From Aliiglaciecola sp. 3_MG-2023 (GTDB taxonomy: Bacteria; Pseudomonadota; Gammaproteobacteria; Enterobacterales; Alteromonadaceae), in assembly GCF_030548205.1 (NCBI RefSeq), contig NZ_JAUORV010000012.1, forward strand, positions 107,714 through 171,713: DNA of 64,000 nt. Reading direction: 5' to 3'. The notes beneath the pieces were generated by a model. The model searched no databases. It had not been told where the DNA came from and saw only the letters and a program-made list of their open reading frames with translations. This document shows positions 37,926-47,547 of the stretch, in pieces (the stretch's first letter is position 1; each line of letters opens with the position of its first letter). Made by a program: the position numbers and the translations under genes.

Positions 37926-39254
37926 ATGGATGACTTAACGGTTATTGAATCATCTTTGTCTCTTGTTAAAGAATGCATCGAAAATAAGAATGATCTTAAA
38001 TATAAAAATATTGCAAGGGTCTATTTGCCAATAGGCCCACAAAAACTTGATGAACATAAATTAGATTGGCAACGTGTATTTCAATCAATCGTAGAAGACT
38101 TATTTGAAATAACTTTAGGTGGAAAAGACAAAGAACAACTTAAAACTGAAGTGTTAGAATCTTTTCGAAATAGCAGAGATACTCGTGAATTAGTCAGTGT
38201 TTTTGATGATTTATACTTTTCTTCAAATGAGATCAATGAGATCACCCCATTAGCCTACCTGATGAGTAATCAAGAGACTTTAGGAGCAAGAACCAAAACA
38301 ATGATCAGTATTGTTCAAGGTTTATTAACGTCACCTTTAAAAGAAAAAATGATATCGAGTGGTAACAACCCACTTGAGTCACTATTAATAGATAAAATCC
38401 AAAGCCTTTGTCAATCCAAAACCTTTAATGAAGATCGTTTAGCCTATTTACCATTTTTAGCTGACGTATTTTCAAAAGACATTAAAAAATTAACTCAATA
38501 TCCAAGCTATTTTTTAAATGAATTAGAAGACTTTATAAGCCTTTATTCTTTCATTTATTTGTCACAATTATCTATCCACCTTTGTATACCTGATAATCGA
38601 TATAAAACGCCAACAGCTAAACCTCTTTATTTTATTTTAGAAACGGAAAGGGCTAGTAAGGAAAGGCATGAATGTAATCAATATGGATACGATTATTTAT
38701 TTAGTAAAACTAGAGGTATTGCATTTAATCTTTTTCCTTATTTAGGTTATTCAGATCGCATATCAAAAAAGCCGTTATGGATGCTAATCAACAATACTAA
38801 TAAATTCACATCTAAAGTAAATGAATTTAATCAAAGCATTGGCCAATTATTTGATGAAGTTCCCCTGAGTGATAATCGACTTCAGACCGCTATTAATTCA
38901 GGACTGGCTTTGCATAGACAAATCTTTGAGAAGACAGATAGAAAAGATGCAAACAAAAAGGTCGTAGCTATTTTTGAAAAAAAATTCGCAGCCGAATTTA
39001 TTACAGATAGAAAGGCAGCTGGTAAATATTTTGTTTTAAATTCTAATATGTTATTGCTGCTTACTAATTTAGTAATAATCGGTTCATCGGTAAGCCAACT
39101 CCTAATTGATGATGTAATTGAAGGCTTTAAAGAACGTGGTATTTGGTTGGATATTATGTCCAAGAAAGCATTGTTAAAATTCTACGAAAATGTAGGAAAC
39201 ATCGAAAAATTAAGTGACAGCGGGGATGCAGTCTATGTCAAAACTACCATTTGA
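37926..39254 (+). CDS. dptG: DNA phosphorothioation-dependent restriction protein DptG
   Basis: A 442-aa soluble, mostly helical protein with no enzymatic motif I can see, which is usual for DptG. Assignment rests on position between dptF and dptH, length, and general resemblance (VYLPIGPQKLDEHKLDWQRVF near the start). It starts 2 bp after dptF and overlaps the dptH start by about 20 bp, so the three genes are translationally coupled. DptG is a required part of the restriction complex; its exact role is unknown. Confidence 0.85.
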   Translation: MDDLTVIESSLSLVKECIENKNDLKYKNIARVYLPIGPQKLDEHKLDWQRVFQSIVEDLFEITLGGKDKEQLKTEVLESFRNSRDTRELVSVFDDLYFSSNEINEITPLAYLMSNQETLGARTKTMISIVQGLLTSPLKEKMISSGNNPLESLLIDKIQSLCQSKTFNEDRLAYLPFLADVFSKDIKKLTQYPSYFLNELEDFISLYSFIYLSQLSIHLCIPDNRYKTPTAKPLYFILETERASKERHECNQYGYDYLFSKTRGIAFNLFPYLGYSDRISKKPLWMLINNTNKFTSKVNEFNQSIGQLFDEVPLSDNRLQTAINSGLALHRQIFEKTDRKDANKKVVAIFEKKFAAEFITDRKAAGKYFVLNSNMLLLLTNLVIIGSSVSQLLIDDVIEGFKERGIWLDIMSKKALLKFYENVGNIEKLSDSGDAVYVKTTI

Positions 39255-42200
39255 AGAATTTTTAGCAGGGTTGTTTTGTCAATTTATAACAACGTCAAAT
39301 TCAATAGATACTAAATATCACTTTATCAGCTCTAATCCCGCACAATCACTACAGCTGTATAATGGATTTAAAAAAATGAATTTTAAATCTCTTACTGTTG
39401 GTAATTCTGCATTGAATTATATTGAGGCTGAAAATGGGAAAAAAATTATTGTTATGTTGCATCACCTCGGGGAGCAAGATAACAACTCTAGTCATGAAGA
39501 CTACATAGCGAGTATTAGGGATGCACTTAACGATATTCAAAATGCCGTATTATTTGTAATCAATAATAGTTCTTTGGAAACACTAACATCAACATTTACA
39601 GACGTTAGTGTGGGCAATAGTGTATTCACACCTAAGTATGTAAATAATGCATTGATAGAGCATGGAAAAGGAATTAAAGACGAGTTAATTTTCAAATACT
39701 TGGTAAATAGCACTGAACAAAAAATTAAAGATCAAAACCTAAGTATATTTGGATACGAACCGCTTTATAAATCGATTCACAAGGAAAGAATTGATTTAAA
39801 AGAACATGGACTTTTCCCAGAGCCACGGCTTTCAGACATTAACGATGAAAAAGAGCTTAAAAAAGAATTAGATAAAAATGCAAGCTTATCAAAAATAATT
39901 TACGACAGAGTTCATGACTTTGAAGATGATCCTGTTGAGTTACAAAGACAACTTGAAGATAAAGGTTTTAGTGAGCGGTTTATAAAAGATCAATTTATCG
40001 GTAAAAATCAAAATGAATATAAAAATAGGACTTTTTCGGAAATAGAAGCCGAAATTGAAAAGAATAAAGATCGAAACCTCGAATTAGTTGATATTGAGGT
40101 AAACGGGCAAAAGCTAGAAGAATGGAAACGACTTTCAGAAAATGGACCGTCCAGAAAAAGTATCTCTTTAATTGGTGAATTAAAGCCTAATGTTATTGAA
40201 ATAAAGATAAGAATGACTAGGGGGGAACCTTTACTTAAATCGGAACAAGTTACATTTTATGGAGATTTAAATAAGAACCAAGTCAGTATAACCAACGCTA
40301 ACCATGAGCAACATTCAACTCTAAATATAAAATTTCCATTTGATGGTAAACCTACCTTCCTACAAATAAAGATCAAAAGACCTTCTCAAAGAGAGTGTTT
40401 TCAATTCAACTGTTGTTTTGTTGAAAAAGATACTTTTTACTTACAAAATTTCTTCGAAAAGCTAGAAGTCGAAATAAAAAGGAACAGAGGTAAACTTATA
40501 CTGGAAAACATCCAAGATAAAATTACTCTCAATCCAGAAAGCCCTCAAACTCATACATTTACAGGCTCTGAAAATGAAATCAATTGTGAAGACATAAAGG
40601 AGATAGATTTCCGCCAAAGTGCAGAAGAAAATGTGTTAGGTGATTTTCAGTTGGTTCTACGTGATTACCATTTACCTATTACAATTACTGGTAAAAAAGT
40701 TATTGAAAGTGTAAAGCTACCTAGTTTATTTGATACACAGCGAAGCAAGGACATCTTTGATAACGATAGAATTCCTAAGTATAAGCCATCAAACTCAAGA
40801 GTTATTGTCAGCGGGAGAGAAAAAGAACTTTCAGTAAAGGCAAAAGAATTGTGTATTGACGAATATAAAATTATTAGTGAAGGTATTCTATATTTTGATG
40901 ACTCACCATCTAACATGTTGGATGTGAAGGACATAGAAAAAAACTTCCCTAAAATAGCACAAGCGTATAAATCACTATTTTCATGGTTGATGCAAAATGA
41001 AACTTTAATATCGATAACGAATTGGCCTCCTGAGTTACTTAATTTACTCGAATCAACATTACTTAGCATTAAATCTGAATTAGATGATATCCCTCAAGAA
41101 GCACTAAGCCAAAGAAGTCGAGATTTATTAAAAATTGGCATGTTCAAAAAAGGTAACGAAGAACTTTTTAGCCCATTCCATCCTGTTTGTATGGCATATG
41201 CATTAGAGTTTGCAAAACTTAGAAATACAGACCAAGAACATTCTTTTAGTAATGTACCGCCTACAACTATTGATAAGTTTAATGCTGCGGGTCTACTACC
41301 AATATTATTTGATGAAAATGAAGGATTTGTCAGAACCCAAGCTTTAGGTCATAACAGACTCTGGTTAGAAGTAGTGCCACAAAAGGAATCTGGAAATAAA
41401 TTTGTTTCAACTTTAGTACACGAAAAAATTCAAGATTTTGTAACATGTTTTGATATGTTGTTTCAGCAGAGCAAGAATGCTCCTTTGATAATTAATTCTA
41501 TTAATAATCAAAAAAATACTCACGTTTTTAAAGGTATCGTGAGTTATTTCAAGAAGGCAAAAGGAAAGGCAAAAAAAATACAAGTTAATGTATACGATGA
41601 CGAATATTACACTACTTCATTTGAAGAATTTTCTGAGTCAAGAAAGCTAGAAGAGCTGCGCGAGTTAGTTCGTTTAAGTAATTCAGATAAAGAAGCAGTG
41701 CTAGATGACCTAATTTTCAAAATAAGAAGAAATGTTACTGTTCATAAAGTGAGAGAATTTACCGATTATGCTTATGCTCACTTAAGTTTTTTCAAAAATA
41801 ATGAAGAGGTAACTCTACGATCGAATAATGTAAATGAAGGTAAGTCAGGGATTGTCTGTAATGGTGTTTTATCTGGTGAAGCTTCTTACCTAGAAAATGA
41901 AGTTTTCTATACTGGTTTCGGCTTGAAAAATGTAAAAACAGAAAACTTTGCAATTAGTTTAGCCTCTCAATATAACCAGTTACTTTTCGCTTATCGAGAT
42001 AAATCCGCTAAATACATTAAAGGCAATGTGCCAGTCCTTGCGGTTAAGGATACTTTTAGAGACAAATTATCTAAGTCATATGATTCAAGTTTGTGGACTT
42101 GTATCATTGACCCTAAGGTTACTCTAGAGTTTTTTGATACCAAAGATACAATATTAATTCACTATGCTGACCAATACACCAACTCAGTAGCCTATGACGC

Positions 42201-45200
42201 CATAACTGTATCTTCCCGTGTTGGACTTTATAAAGATTTATTACAAAGTCAGTCTGATCAGCTAATTAATTCTTTCAACGCGTTAAACGGGCAATGGCTG
42301 TTAAGTATTGTTAAAGAATCAGGCAAGAAAAAAACAGAAAACACTAAGAAGCAAATAAAAGAAAAACAAGGGATTGTTGCAGCGTATAAGTTCTTATCTA
42401 GCTTACTTATAACTAGTGATATTACCTGGATCCCTCTTTCGGTAGGCGAAATGCTTAGAGTCACTGGTAACCTAGGTTTAGAAATTAAAGATAATGACTT
42501 TGCCGCACGGCTTCATAATAAAACTAAGGGCGCTTTATCTGACGACATATTGTTTGTAGGCATTAAAGGTGAACAGCTTGTACTGTTACCTTTAGAGGTG
42601 AAGACTAGAAAGCAAGGCACTGATTTTACTAAGGCGGTAAAACAAGTAAAAGCCTTAGCCGATCATATGAAGCGCTTGCTAGAGCCAAAAACATTAAAAG
42701 GAAAAGTGTATCGCTCACTGTTTATTCAACAAGTCTTAACTCAAATTGACAAATTTGAATTATATGATGTTTTTCCAGAAGGGTATTTCTCAAGCATACG
42801 CAATAATCCCGATATTTTATTACAAGGTGATTATGATATTTGTGACCTTTCAAATTACCCAGAGGGCGTTGCTCTTGCCGTCAATGAAGGCATGGAACGT
42901 TCTCGAATTGAGACCGAATTAGATAAAGAGGTTAATGTTTTAAAGCTCCGTTTGCCTCAAGAATTTGTCAAAATGATCCATGAAAATTCTATAGCAGAAT
43001 TATCTAAAAAGTACCAAAAACACTCCGATTACCCAGAAATAAGCAAATTAAGCTTACTCAAAGCTGAGCTAACAACATTCATGAACCAACCCCTATTAGA
43101 GGTTAAAGATGATAGTAGCGTAATTACTGCTACTAATATTGACACTGATACAACTGAAACTATTCAAGATCATGGAGTAAAAGAAGATCAGAAAGAATAT
43201 ATAGTTAAATTTGATTATCCAGAGCACTTGGAAAGGATTGTAGAAAAAATACTGAGCCTGTACCAAAAGGATATTACCGCTACAGATGTCTTTTCATTAT
43301 CCGAAAATGACTTAGAGGAAAGTAAAAGTTTCGAATCCTCAGATATTCTATCTTTTTATCGTTTAAGAGAAGTTTTATTAAGTGACAGAATTACAACTAT
43401 TACTGAGCAAAAAATTACGGGGGATGATTCAGCTAAGCTAATTACCATAAACGTTACTAATGAATATAGAGCCTTGGTTAATACTTTACTTAAAGAGTTT
43501 GGCGAAAATATAACTGTAAACCAAGTAATGGAAATAGGAGTACCATCACTTGACAATATAAATGGTTTTGGAAAAACTAAAGTTAATAGATTTTTTGAAT
43601 TTATCAACCATTTAAAACAAGGTTCTTTTTCGATTACCAATCAGGATGATAGCCCGCAACAAATAGACAATTTTGACCTACCTTTAGATGAACTTGAAGA
43701 ACACTTAATCAATGACCTTAACGATTATTTTCAACAAGAAAAAAACAGAGAGACTGACATTTTATCTCGTCGTTTAGGTATCAATTGCGACAGTGAAACT
43801 CTTGAAGAAATTGGAAAGAGTTACGACATTACAAGGGAAAGAATTAGGCAAATTGAATCAAAAGCTAAGAAAAATTTCATTGCCAGATTAAGTATTTCAC
43901 CGAGAGTTATCTGGGCAATTACTAAAACCAATCTTAGTGAATTAAGAGCACCTCTTTTTCCTCGATTACGAGACTACTTTAATGTAAATAAAAACTTTTA
44001 TTCTTTCTTAGAGGTTTGTTGTGGTCTTAAAGAAAACGAAATAAAGATAGTGACGTCACCAAACTTGAATAAATCAGTATTTGAAGAGTTTTGGGTTTGG
44101 CATAAGTCGCCTGCCAATATTGAAGACTTGTCTTGGTATTTGCATGAAAATATGAATATCGAATTAGCTGTTGCCGAAAACCAAATTTCCATTTGGATTC
44201 AAGATGGGATCCTTGAGCTAAATAACGAAGAAATTAAGCCTCTTGCATTATCCAAAGTACCAGGGATAACCAATGCGTTGTTGGACTTTCCAAGTGGGGA
44301 TGTATGGCAAAACATCCAAAATCATGCGAATTCAAAAAAAATCATCTCTGGTGACTTTTTCACAGACCGACCAGAGCCGAGTTTAGGATATGGAGCGGAT
44401 AAAGAATACCTATATCAGAGTGCTCGTGGGACATATCGTCACCTCGCTTATCTCAATATAAGCGAGAATGATAAACAACGAGTACTAGATATTGTGCTTT
44501 CAAAGCTTAATGAACATAAACACGCAGGAAGAGAATCAGTTAATTTATCTGTTGATATATATCAAAGGCTTGGATTATCAGACGACTACTATATTGTTAG
44601 ACATATAATCCGAGCTTATGGCGAATCCAAAGGCATTTATTTTAATGGAAAATCCGGAGCAGATACAGTTAGTTTAGCTTCAAACTTTAATTTAGCCTCC
44701 CAGAAAACAGTTCTAATTGACTTGTTCAAACAGTCTTTGAAGCCACTATCTAAGAAATTCGTTGCGTCAAAAATCAGAAGCCAATCACTTGGTCATGCTT
44801 CATTTTACTTAGATAAATTGTTGACTGACGGGGATATTGTTCGAATAGACGAAATGCATTACTCACATAAAGATAATGCGTTTATTAGTGTGGACATCGA
44901 AGGGACATTGAATCTAGCTTTTTCTTTTATAGATAGGGAAGTCAGAATTATTGAAGGTGAAAAAATTCAATCACACCTTAATAGACATTTAGATAAAGAA
45001 TATAACAAGTACTTCTATATTTCTTTGTTGAAAGCACATGCCGCAGCCTTTGGCAGAAAATACTATTTCATACAAAACCTTATCTCTAACAATGAAATTG
45101 AATATTCTGGGTTGTCTGATATTTGTAGGGAGGCATTGGATAATTCGACTACTCGCGAAGCAGCGTTAGAGTTTGTTAAAGAAAAAGTATGTGTCCATGA

Positions 45201-46500
45201 GCATGTGTTGAAAAGGAGCTTCGATCAAATATCCATAGGAAATAGTAAAAATACACCTAGCCCCGCAGTCAAAAATGATAATGAATCAGTTATTTCTCCA
45301 ATAGATGTAAAAATTGAAGCCAATTCAATATATGAAACTACAACAAAAACTAACAGCCCTCCAGAGCTAACCAAAGAAGTAAATATTGAAAGTTGTAGAG
45401 TTTTAATTGGCCAAGCAATCGACAATCAAAAGCCAGTTTATTGGGAATACGGCAATAAAAACCTAGCGAATAGACATCTCATTGTTTTTGGCCGTTCAGG
45501 ACAAGGAAAAACTTATTGTATTCAAGGCCTATTGATGGAAATGGCCAAAGCCCATTGTAATTCACTCGTTATTGATTACACCAATGGCTTTCTCCCTAAT
45601 CACTTAGAAGATGAATTTAGTGAATTTGTTAATCCTCAGTCTCACTTTTTAGCTCAAAAACCTTTAGGACTTTCGCCATTTAGAAAGCAAAAACAGGATT
45701 TTGGTGGTGTTATTCTCGAAGAACAAAATCATATAGTTGCTGGTCGAATTGCATCTGTGTTTAATCAAGTTTACTCGTCAATTGGGGAACAGCAGCTCGC
45801 CACTTTAATGAATGTGCTAGAAGATGGTGTCCGGCGCCATAGTAGTAAGTATGATTTTGAATGCATGCTTGATGACTTAAGAGAGGAAGGTAAAGTAGGT
45901 GAAGCCTTAGCAAACAAGCTCTCTCCAATGGTGAAATCTAAGTTATTTGATAGTAACTCAGAACAAAGCTGGCAATCTATTTTTGGTGATGAAAAGTCAA
46001 AAACAAATATTATTCAGCTTGCTTCGCTTTCTAGAGACATTATGCAGCTAGCGACTGAATTTACCCTTTGGGATTTATACGCCTATGCATGTAGCTATGG
46101 CAATAAGTCTAACCCACTACCTATAGTGCTAGACGAAGTACAGAACTTAGATCATCGGCTTGAAAGTCCGTTAGGGAAAATGCTTACTGAAGGAAGAAAA
46201 TATGGCTTATCGTTGATCTTAGCAACTCAAACTTTAAGTATGCTTTCGAAAGACGAACAAGACAGATTGTTTCAAGCATCCCATAAGCTTTTCTTCGCTC
46301 CAGCAGAAACAGAAATTCAAAGCTATGCAAAACTCCTAGAACAAGCAGTACCGGGCACAAATCGCAAAGCTTGGTTAGATGAACTCGCTAAATTGAAAAA
46401 AGGTGAATGTATATCTGTTGGATTACATATGAATGAATATGGAGTTGTTGAGCAAGGTGCACGAGTTGTTAAAGTTTCTTTGTTAAGTGAGCGAATATGA
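39235..46500 (+). CDS. dptH: Giant DptH: phosphorothioation-dependent restriction protein with nuclease-like, sigma4-like and HerA ATPase modules
   Basis: About 2,421 aa, against roughly 1,700 that I recall for typical DptH. A PD-(D/E)XK-like motif has D1103/D1104, then E1121 and K1123 (LPLEVKTRK). An inserted middle has a helix-hairpin-helix-like stretch (LDNINGFGKTKVNRFF, about 1440) and a sigma-70 region-4-like HTH (LEEIGKSYDITRERIRQIE, about 1523-1541). A C-terminal HerA/FtsK-type ATPase has Walker A GRSGQGKT (2086-2093) and Walker B IVLDE (Asp2300-Glu2301). The start is probably ATG 39235 inside the dptG tail. Predicted role: ATP-driven cleavage or damage of unmodified DNA. No frameshift; one open frame throughout. 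Confidence 0.88.
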   Translation: MSKLPFEEFLAGLFCQFITTSNSIDTKYHFISSNPAQSLQLYNGFKKMNFKSLTVGNSALNYIEAENGKKIIVMLHHLGEQDNNSSHEDYIASIRDALNDIQNAVLFVINNSSLETLTSTFTDVSVGNSVFTPKYVNNALIEHGKGIKDELIFKYLVNSTEQKIKDQNLSIFGYEPLYKSIHKERIDLKEHGLFPEPRLSDINDEKELKKELDKNASLSKIIYDRVHDFEDDPVELQRQLEDKGFSERFIKDQFIGKNQNEYKNRTFSEIEAEIEKNKDRNLELVDIEVNGQKLEEWKRLSENGPSRKSISLIGELKPNVIEIKIRMTRGEPLLKSEQVTFYGDLNKNQVSITNANHEQHSTLNIKFPFDGKPTFLQIKIKRPSQRECFQFNCCFVEKDTFYLQNFFEKLEVEIKRNRGKLILENIQDKITLNPESPQTHTFTGSENEINCEDIKEIDFRQSAEENVLGDFQLVLRDYHLPITITGKKVIESVKLPSLFDTQRSKDIFDNDRIPKYKPSNSRVIVSGREKELSVKAKELCIDEYKIISEGILYFDDSPSNMLDVKDIEKNFPKIAQAYKSLFSWLMQNETLISITNWPPELLNLLESTLLSIKSELDDIPQEALSQRSRDLLKIGMFKKGNEELFSPFHPVCMAYALEFAKLRNTDQEHSFSNVPPTTIDKFNAAGLLPILFDENEGFVRTQALGHNRLWLEVVPQKESGNKFVSTLVHEKIQDFVTCFDMLFQQSKNAPLIINSINNQKNTHVFKGIVSYFKKAKGKAKKIQVNVYDDEYYTTSFEEFSESRKLEELRELVRLSNSDKEAVLDDLIFKIRRNVTVHKVREFTDYAYAHLSFFKNNEEVTLRSNNVNEGKSGIVCNGVLSGEASYLENEVFYTGFGLKNVKTENFAISLASQYNQLLFAYRDKSAKYIKGNVPVLAVKDTFRDKLSKSYDSSLWTCIIDPKVTLEFFDTKDTILIHYADQYTNSVAYDAITVSSRVGLYKDLLQSQSDQLINSFNALNGQWLLSIVKESGKKKTENTKKQIKEKQGIVAAYKFLSSLLITSDITWIPLSVGEMLRVTGNLGLEIKDNDFAARLHNKTKGALSDDILFVGIKGEQLVLLPLEVKTRKQGTDFTKAVKQVKALADHMKRLLEPKTLKGKVYRSLFIQQVLTQIDKFELYDVFPEGYFSSIRNNPDILLQGDYDICDLSNYPEGVALAVNEGMERSRIETELDKEVNVLKLRLPQEFVKMIHENSIAELSKKYQKHSDYPEISKLSLLKAELTTFMNQPLLEVKDDSSVITATNIDTDTTETIQDHGVKEDQKEYIVKFDYPEHLERIVEKILSLYQKDITATDVFSLSENDLEESKSFESSDILSFYRLREVLLSDRITTITEQKITGDDSAKLITINVTNEYRALVNTLLKEFGENITVNQVMEIGVPSLDNINGFGKTKVNRFFEFINHLKQGSFSITNQDDSPQQIDNFDLPLDELEEHLINDLNDYFQQEKNRETDILSRRLGINCDSETLEEIGKSYDITRERIRQIESKAKKNFIARLSISPRVIWAITKTNLSELRAPLFPRLRDYFNVNKNFYSFLEVCCGLKENEIKIVTSPNLNKSVFEEFWVWHKSPANIEDLSWYLHENMNIELAVAENQISIWIQDGILELNNEEIKPLALSKVPGITNALLDFPSGDVWQNIQNHANSKKIISGDFFTDRPEPSLGYGADKEYLYQSARGTYRHLAYLNISENDKQRVLDIVLSKLNEHKHAGRESVNLSVDIYQRLGLSDDYYIVRHIIRAYGESKGIYFNGKSGADTVSLASNFNLASQKTVLIDLFKQSLKPLSKKFVASKIRSQSLGHASFYLDKLLTDGDIVRIDEMHYSHKDNAFISVDIEGTLNLAFSFIDREVRIIEGEKIQSHLNRHLDKEYNKYFYISLLKAHAAAFGRKYYFIQNLISNNEIEYSGLSDICREALDNSTTREAALEFVKEKVCVHEHVLKRSFDQISIGNSKNTPSPAVKNDNESVISPIDVKIEANSIYETTTKTNSPPELTKEVNIESCRVLIGQAIDNQKPVYWEYGNKNLANRHLIVFGRSGQGKTYCIQGLLMEMAKAHCNSLVIDYTNGFLPNHLEDEFSEFVNPQSHFLAQKPLGLSPFRKQKQDFGGVILEEQNHIVAGRIASVFNQVYSSIGEQQLATLMNVLEDGVRRHSSKYDFECMLDDLREEGKVGEALANKLSPMVKSKLFDSNSEQSWQSIFGDEKSKTNIIQLASLSRDIMQLATEFTLWDLYAYACSYGNKSNPLPIVLDEVQNLDHRLESPLGKMLTEGRKYGLSLILATQTLSMLSKDEQDRLFQASHKLFFAPAETEIQSYAKLLEQAVPGTNRKAWLDELAKLKKGECISVGLHMNEYGVVEQGARVVKVSLLSERI

Positions 46501-46655
46501 TAGTTATATCAATGCAGGCTGATGCTACTCAAGAGCAATTGAACAAATCGATTCGAGGTCTTGAGAAACACTATAGCCTTTATATAAACGGTGATAAGCA
46601 AATAACAAAGATTAAAGATAAAGCGTTTTGGGGGCTGCTAAATGACGATAATTGA
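46497..46655 (+). CDS. Small overlapping ORF (52 aa) between dptH and the HARE-HTH gene
   Basis: ATG 46497 overlaps the dptH stop as ATGA, and the stop at 46653-46655 lies inside the next gene (14-bp overlap). The product begins MIVISMQADATQEQLNKS and ends KAFWGLLNDDN; it is charged, with no membrane segment. No family recognised. The double overlap is typical of translational coupling in defence operons and argues that it is expressed, but the ORF is short and could be a bridge for ribosome re-initiation only. Confidence 0.5.
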   Translation: MIVISMQADATQEQLNKSIRGLEKHYSLYINGDKQITKIKDKAFWGLLNDDN

Positions 46656-47547
46656 AGCGATCTGTAAAGCTTTAGCTGATATAAATGCACCAGCAACATA
46701 TGAAGACATTTATAACAATATAATACAAAACAAGTATTATGAATTTGGAGCTGATGACCCACTTTCAGTTGTAAGAGTAAAGTTGAGAATCCACAGTGAT
46801 AATGCCAACATTAAAAGTGCTGTTAATAAAAGGAAGTATTTTTCTAGCGTTTCAGGGAAGGGCAAATCTGAGTTATTTAAATTACTCAACACGCCTCTAG
46901 AGCCTAAAGAGGTTGTAAAGAAAACTCCGGCATCAAATAAAAAAATAGGCTTAAAGTATTCAGAAAAAAGTATTGATAAAATCAAAAGGTTTTTCACAAT
47001 ACAACGGCCTGATGTTCATAAAATTGCTTTAATAGAATGCTTTTGGATGTTGTTAGGGGCATTTCTTCCTATCATCACAGATTCTGTTATGAGAACGATT
47101 TTATTACAAGCCAATTTAATAGAGGCTTTTAACGAAAACGTAAAAGGAGGTGAAGTGTTTTTATTGACATCAGCATTAATAACACCTTTCTATTTTCTGC
47201 TATACAAATATGTTAATTCTGATATCGATTATAAAAAAGAAAATAAATTACCATATTTTGGATTAGTCTTACCATTAACATTACTCTCTTCATTAGCTGG
47301 CCTTTTTGCATTTTCTTACTATCGAATAGGGCTAATCATTAAGGACGAATATACTAATAGTCCTACCACTAGTTTATTTGATTTTGAATTTGGAGGATGG
47401 GCTTGGGCAATATATTTAGTTTCTTTAATTATTTGGTATTACTCCTCGTATATGAATCATTTAGGTACAGGTGAGTACAAAAAAATAAGACGAAAACAAT
47501 TTATTGAGTTAAAAACGGAATATGAGCAAGTTAGAGGGGTCAAATAG
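46642..47547 (+). CDS. HARE-HTH domain membrane protein in the dpt operon
   Basis: A 301-aa protein. Residues about 1-80 form a HARE-HTH winged helix (TIIEAICKALADINAPATYE, then IKSAVNKRKYFSSVSGKGKS), the domain shared with the RNA polymerase delta subunit and some restriction proteins. After a basic linker come four hydrophobic segments (about 130-160, 175-195, 205-235, 253-275), so the DNA-binding head should face the cytoplasm from the inner membrane. GGGGG lies before ATG 46642. It overlaps the DGQHR gene start as TAGTG. Not a standard Dnd/Dpt component as far as I know. Confidence 0.75.
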   Translation: MTIIEAICKALADINAPATYEDIYNNIIQNKYYEFGADDPLSVVRVKLRIHSDNANIKSAVNKRKYFSSVSGKGKSELFKLLNTPLEPKEVVKKTPASNKKIGLKYSEKSIDKIKRFFTIQRPDVHKIALIECFWMLLGAFLPIITDSVMRTILLQANLIEAFNENVKGGEVFLLTSALITPFYFLLYKYVNSDIDYKKENKLPYFGLVLPLTLLSSLAGLFAFSYYRIGLIIKDEYTNSPTTSLFDFEFGGWAWAIYLVSLIIWYYSSYMNHLGTGEYKKIRRKQFIELKTEYEQVRGVK

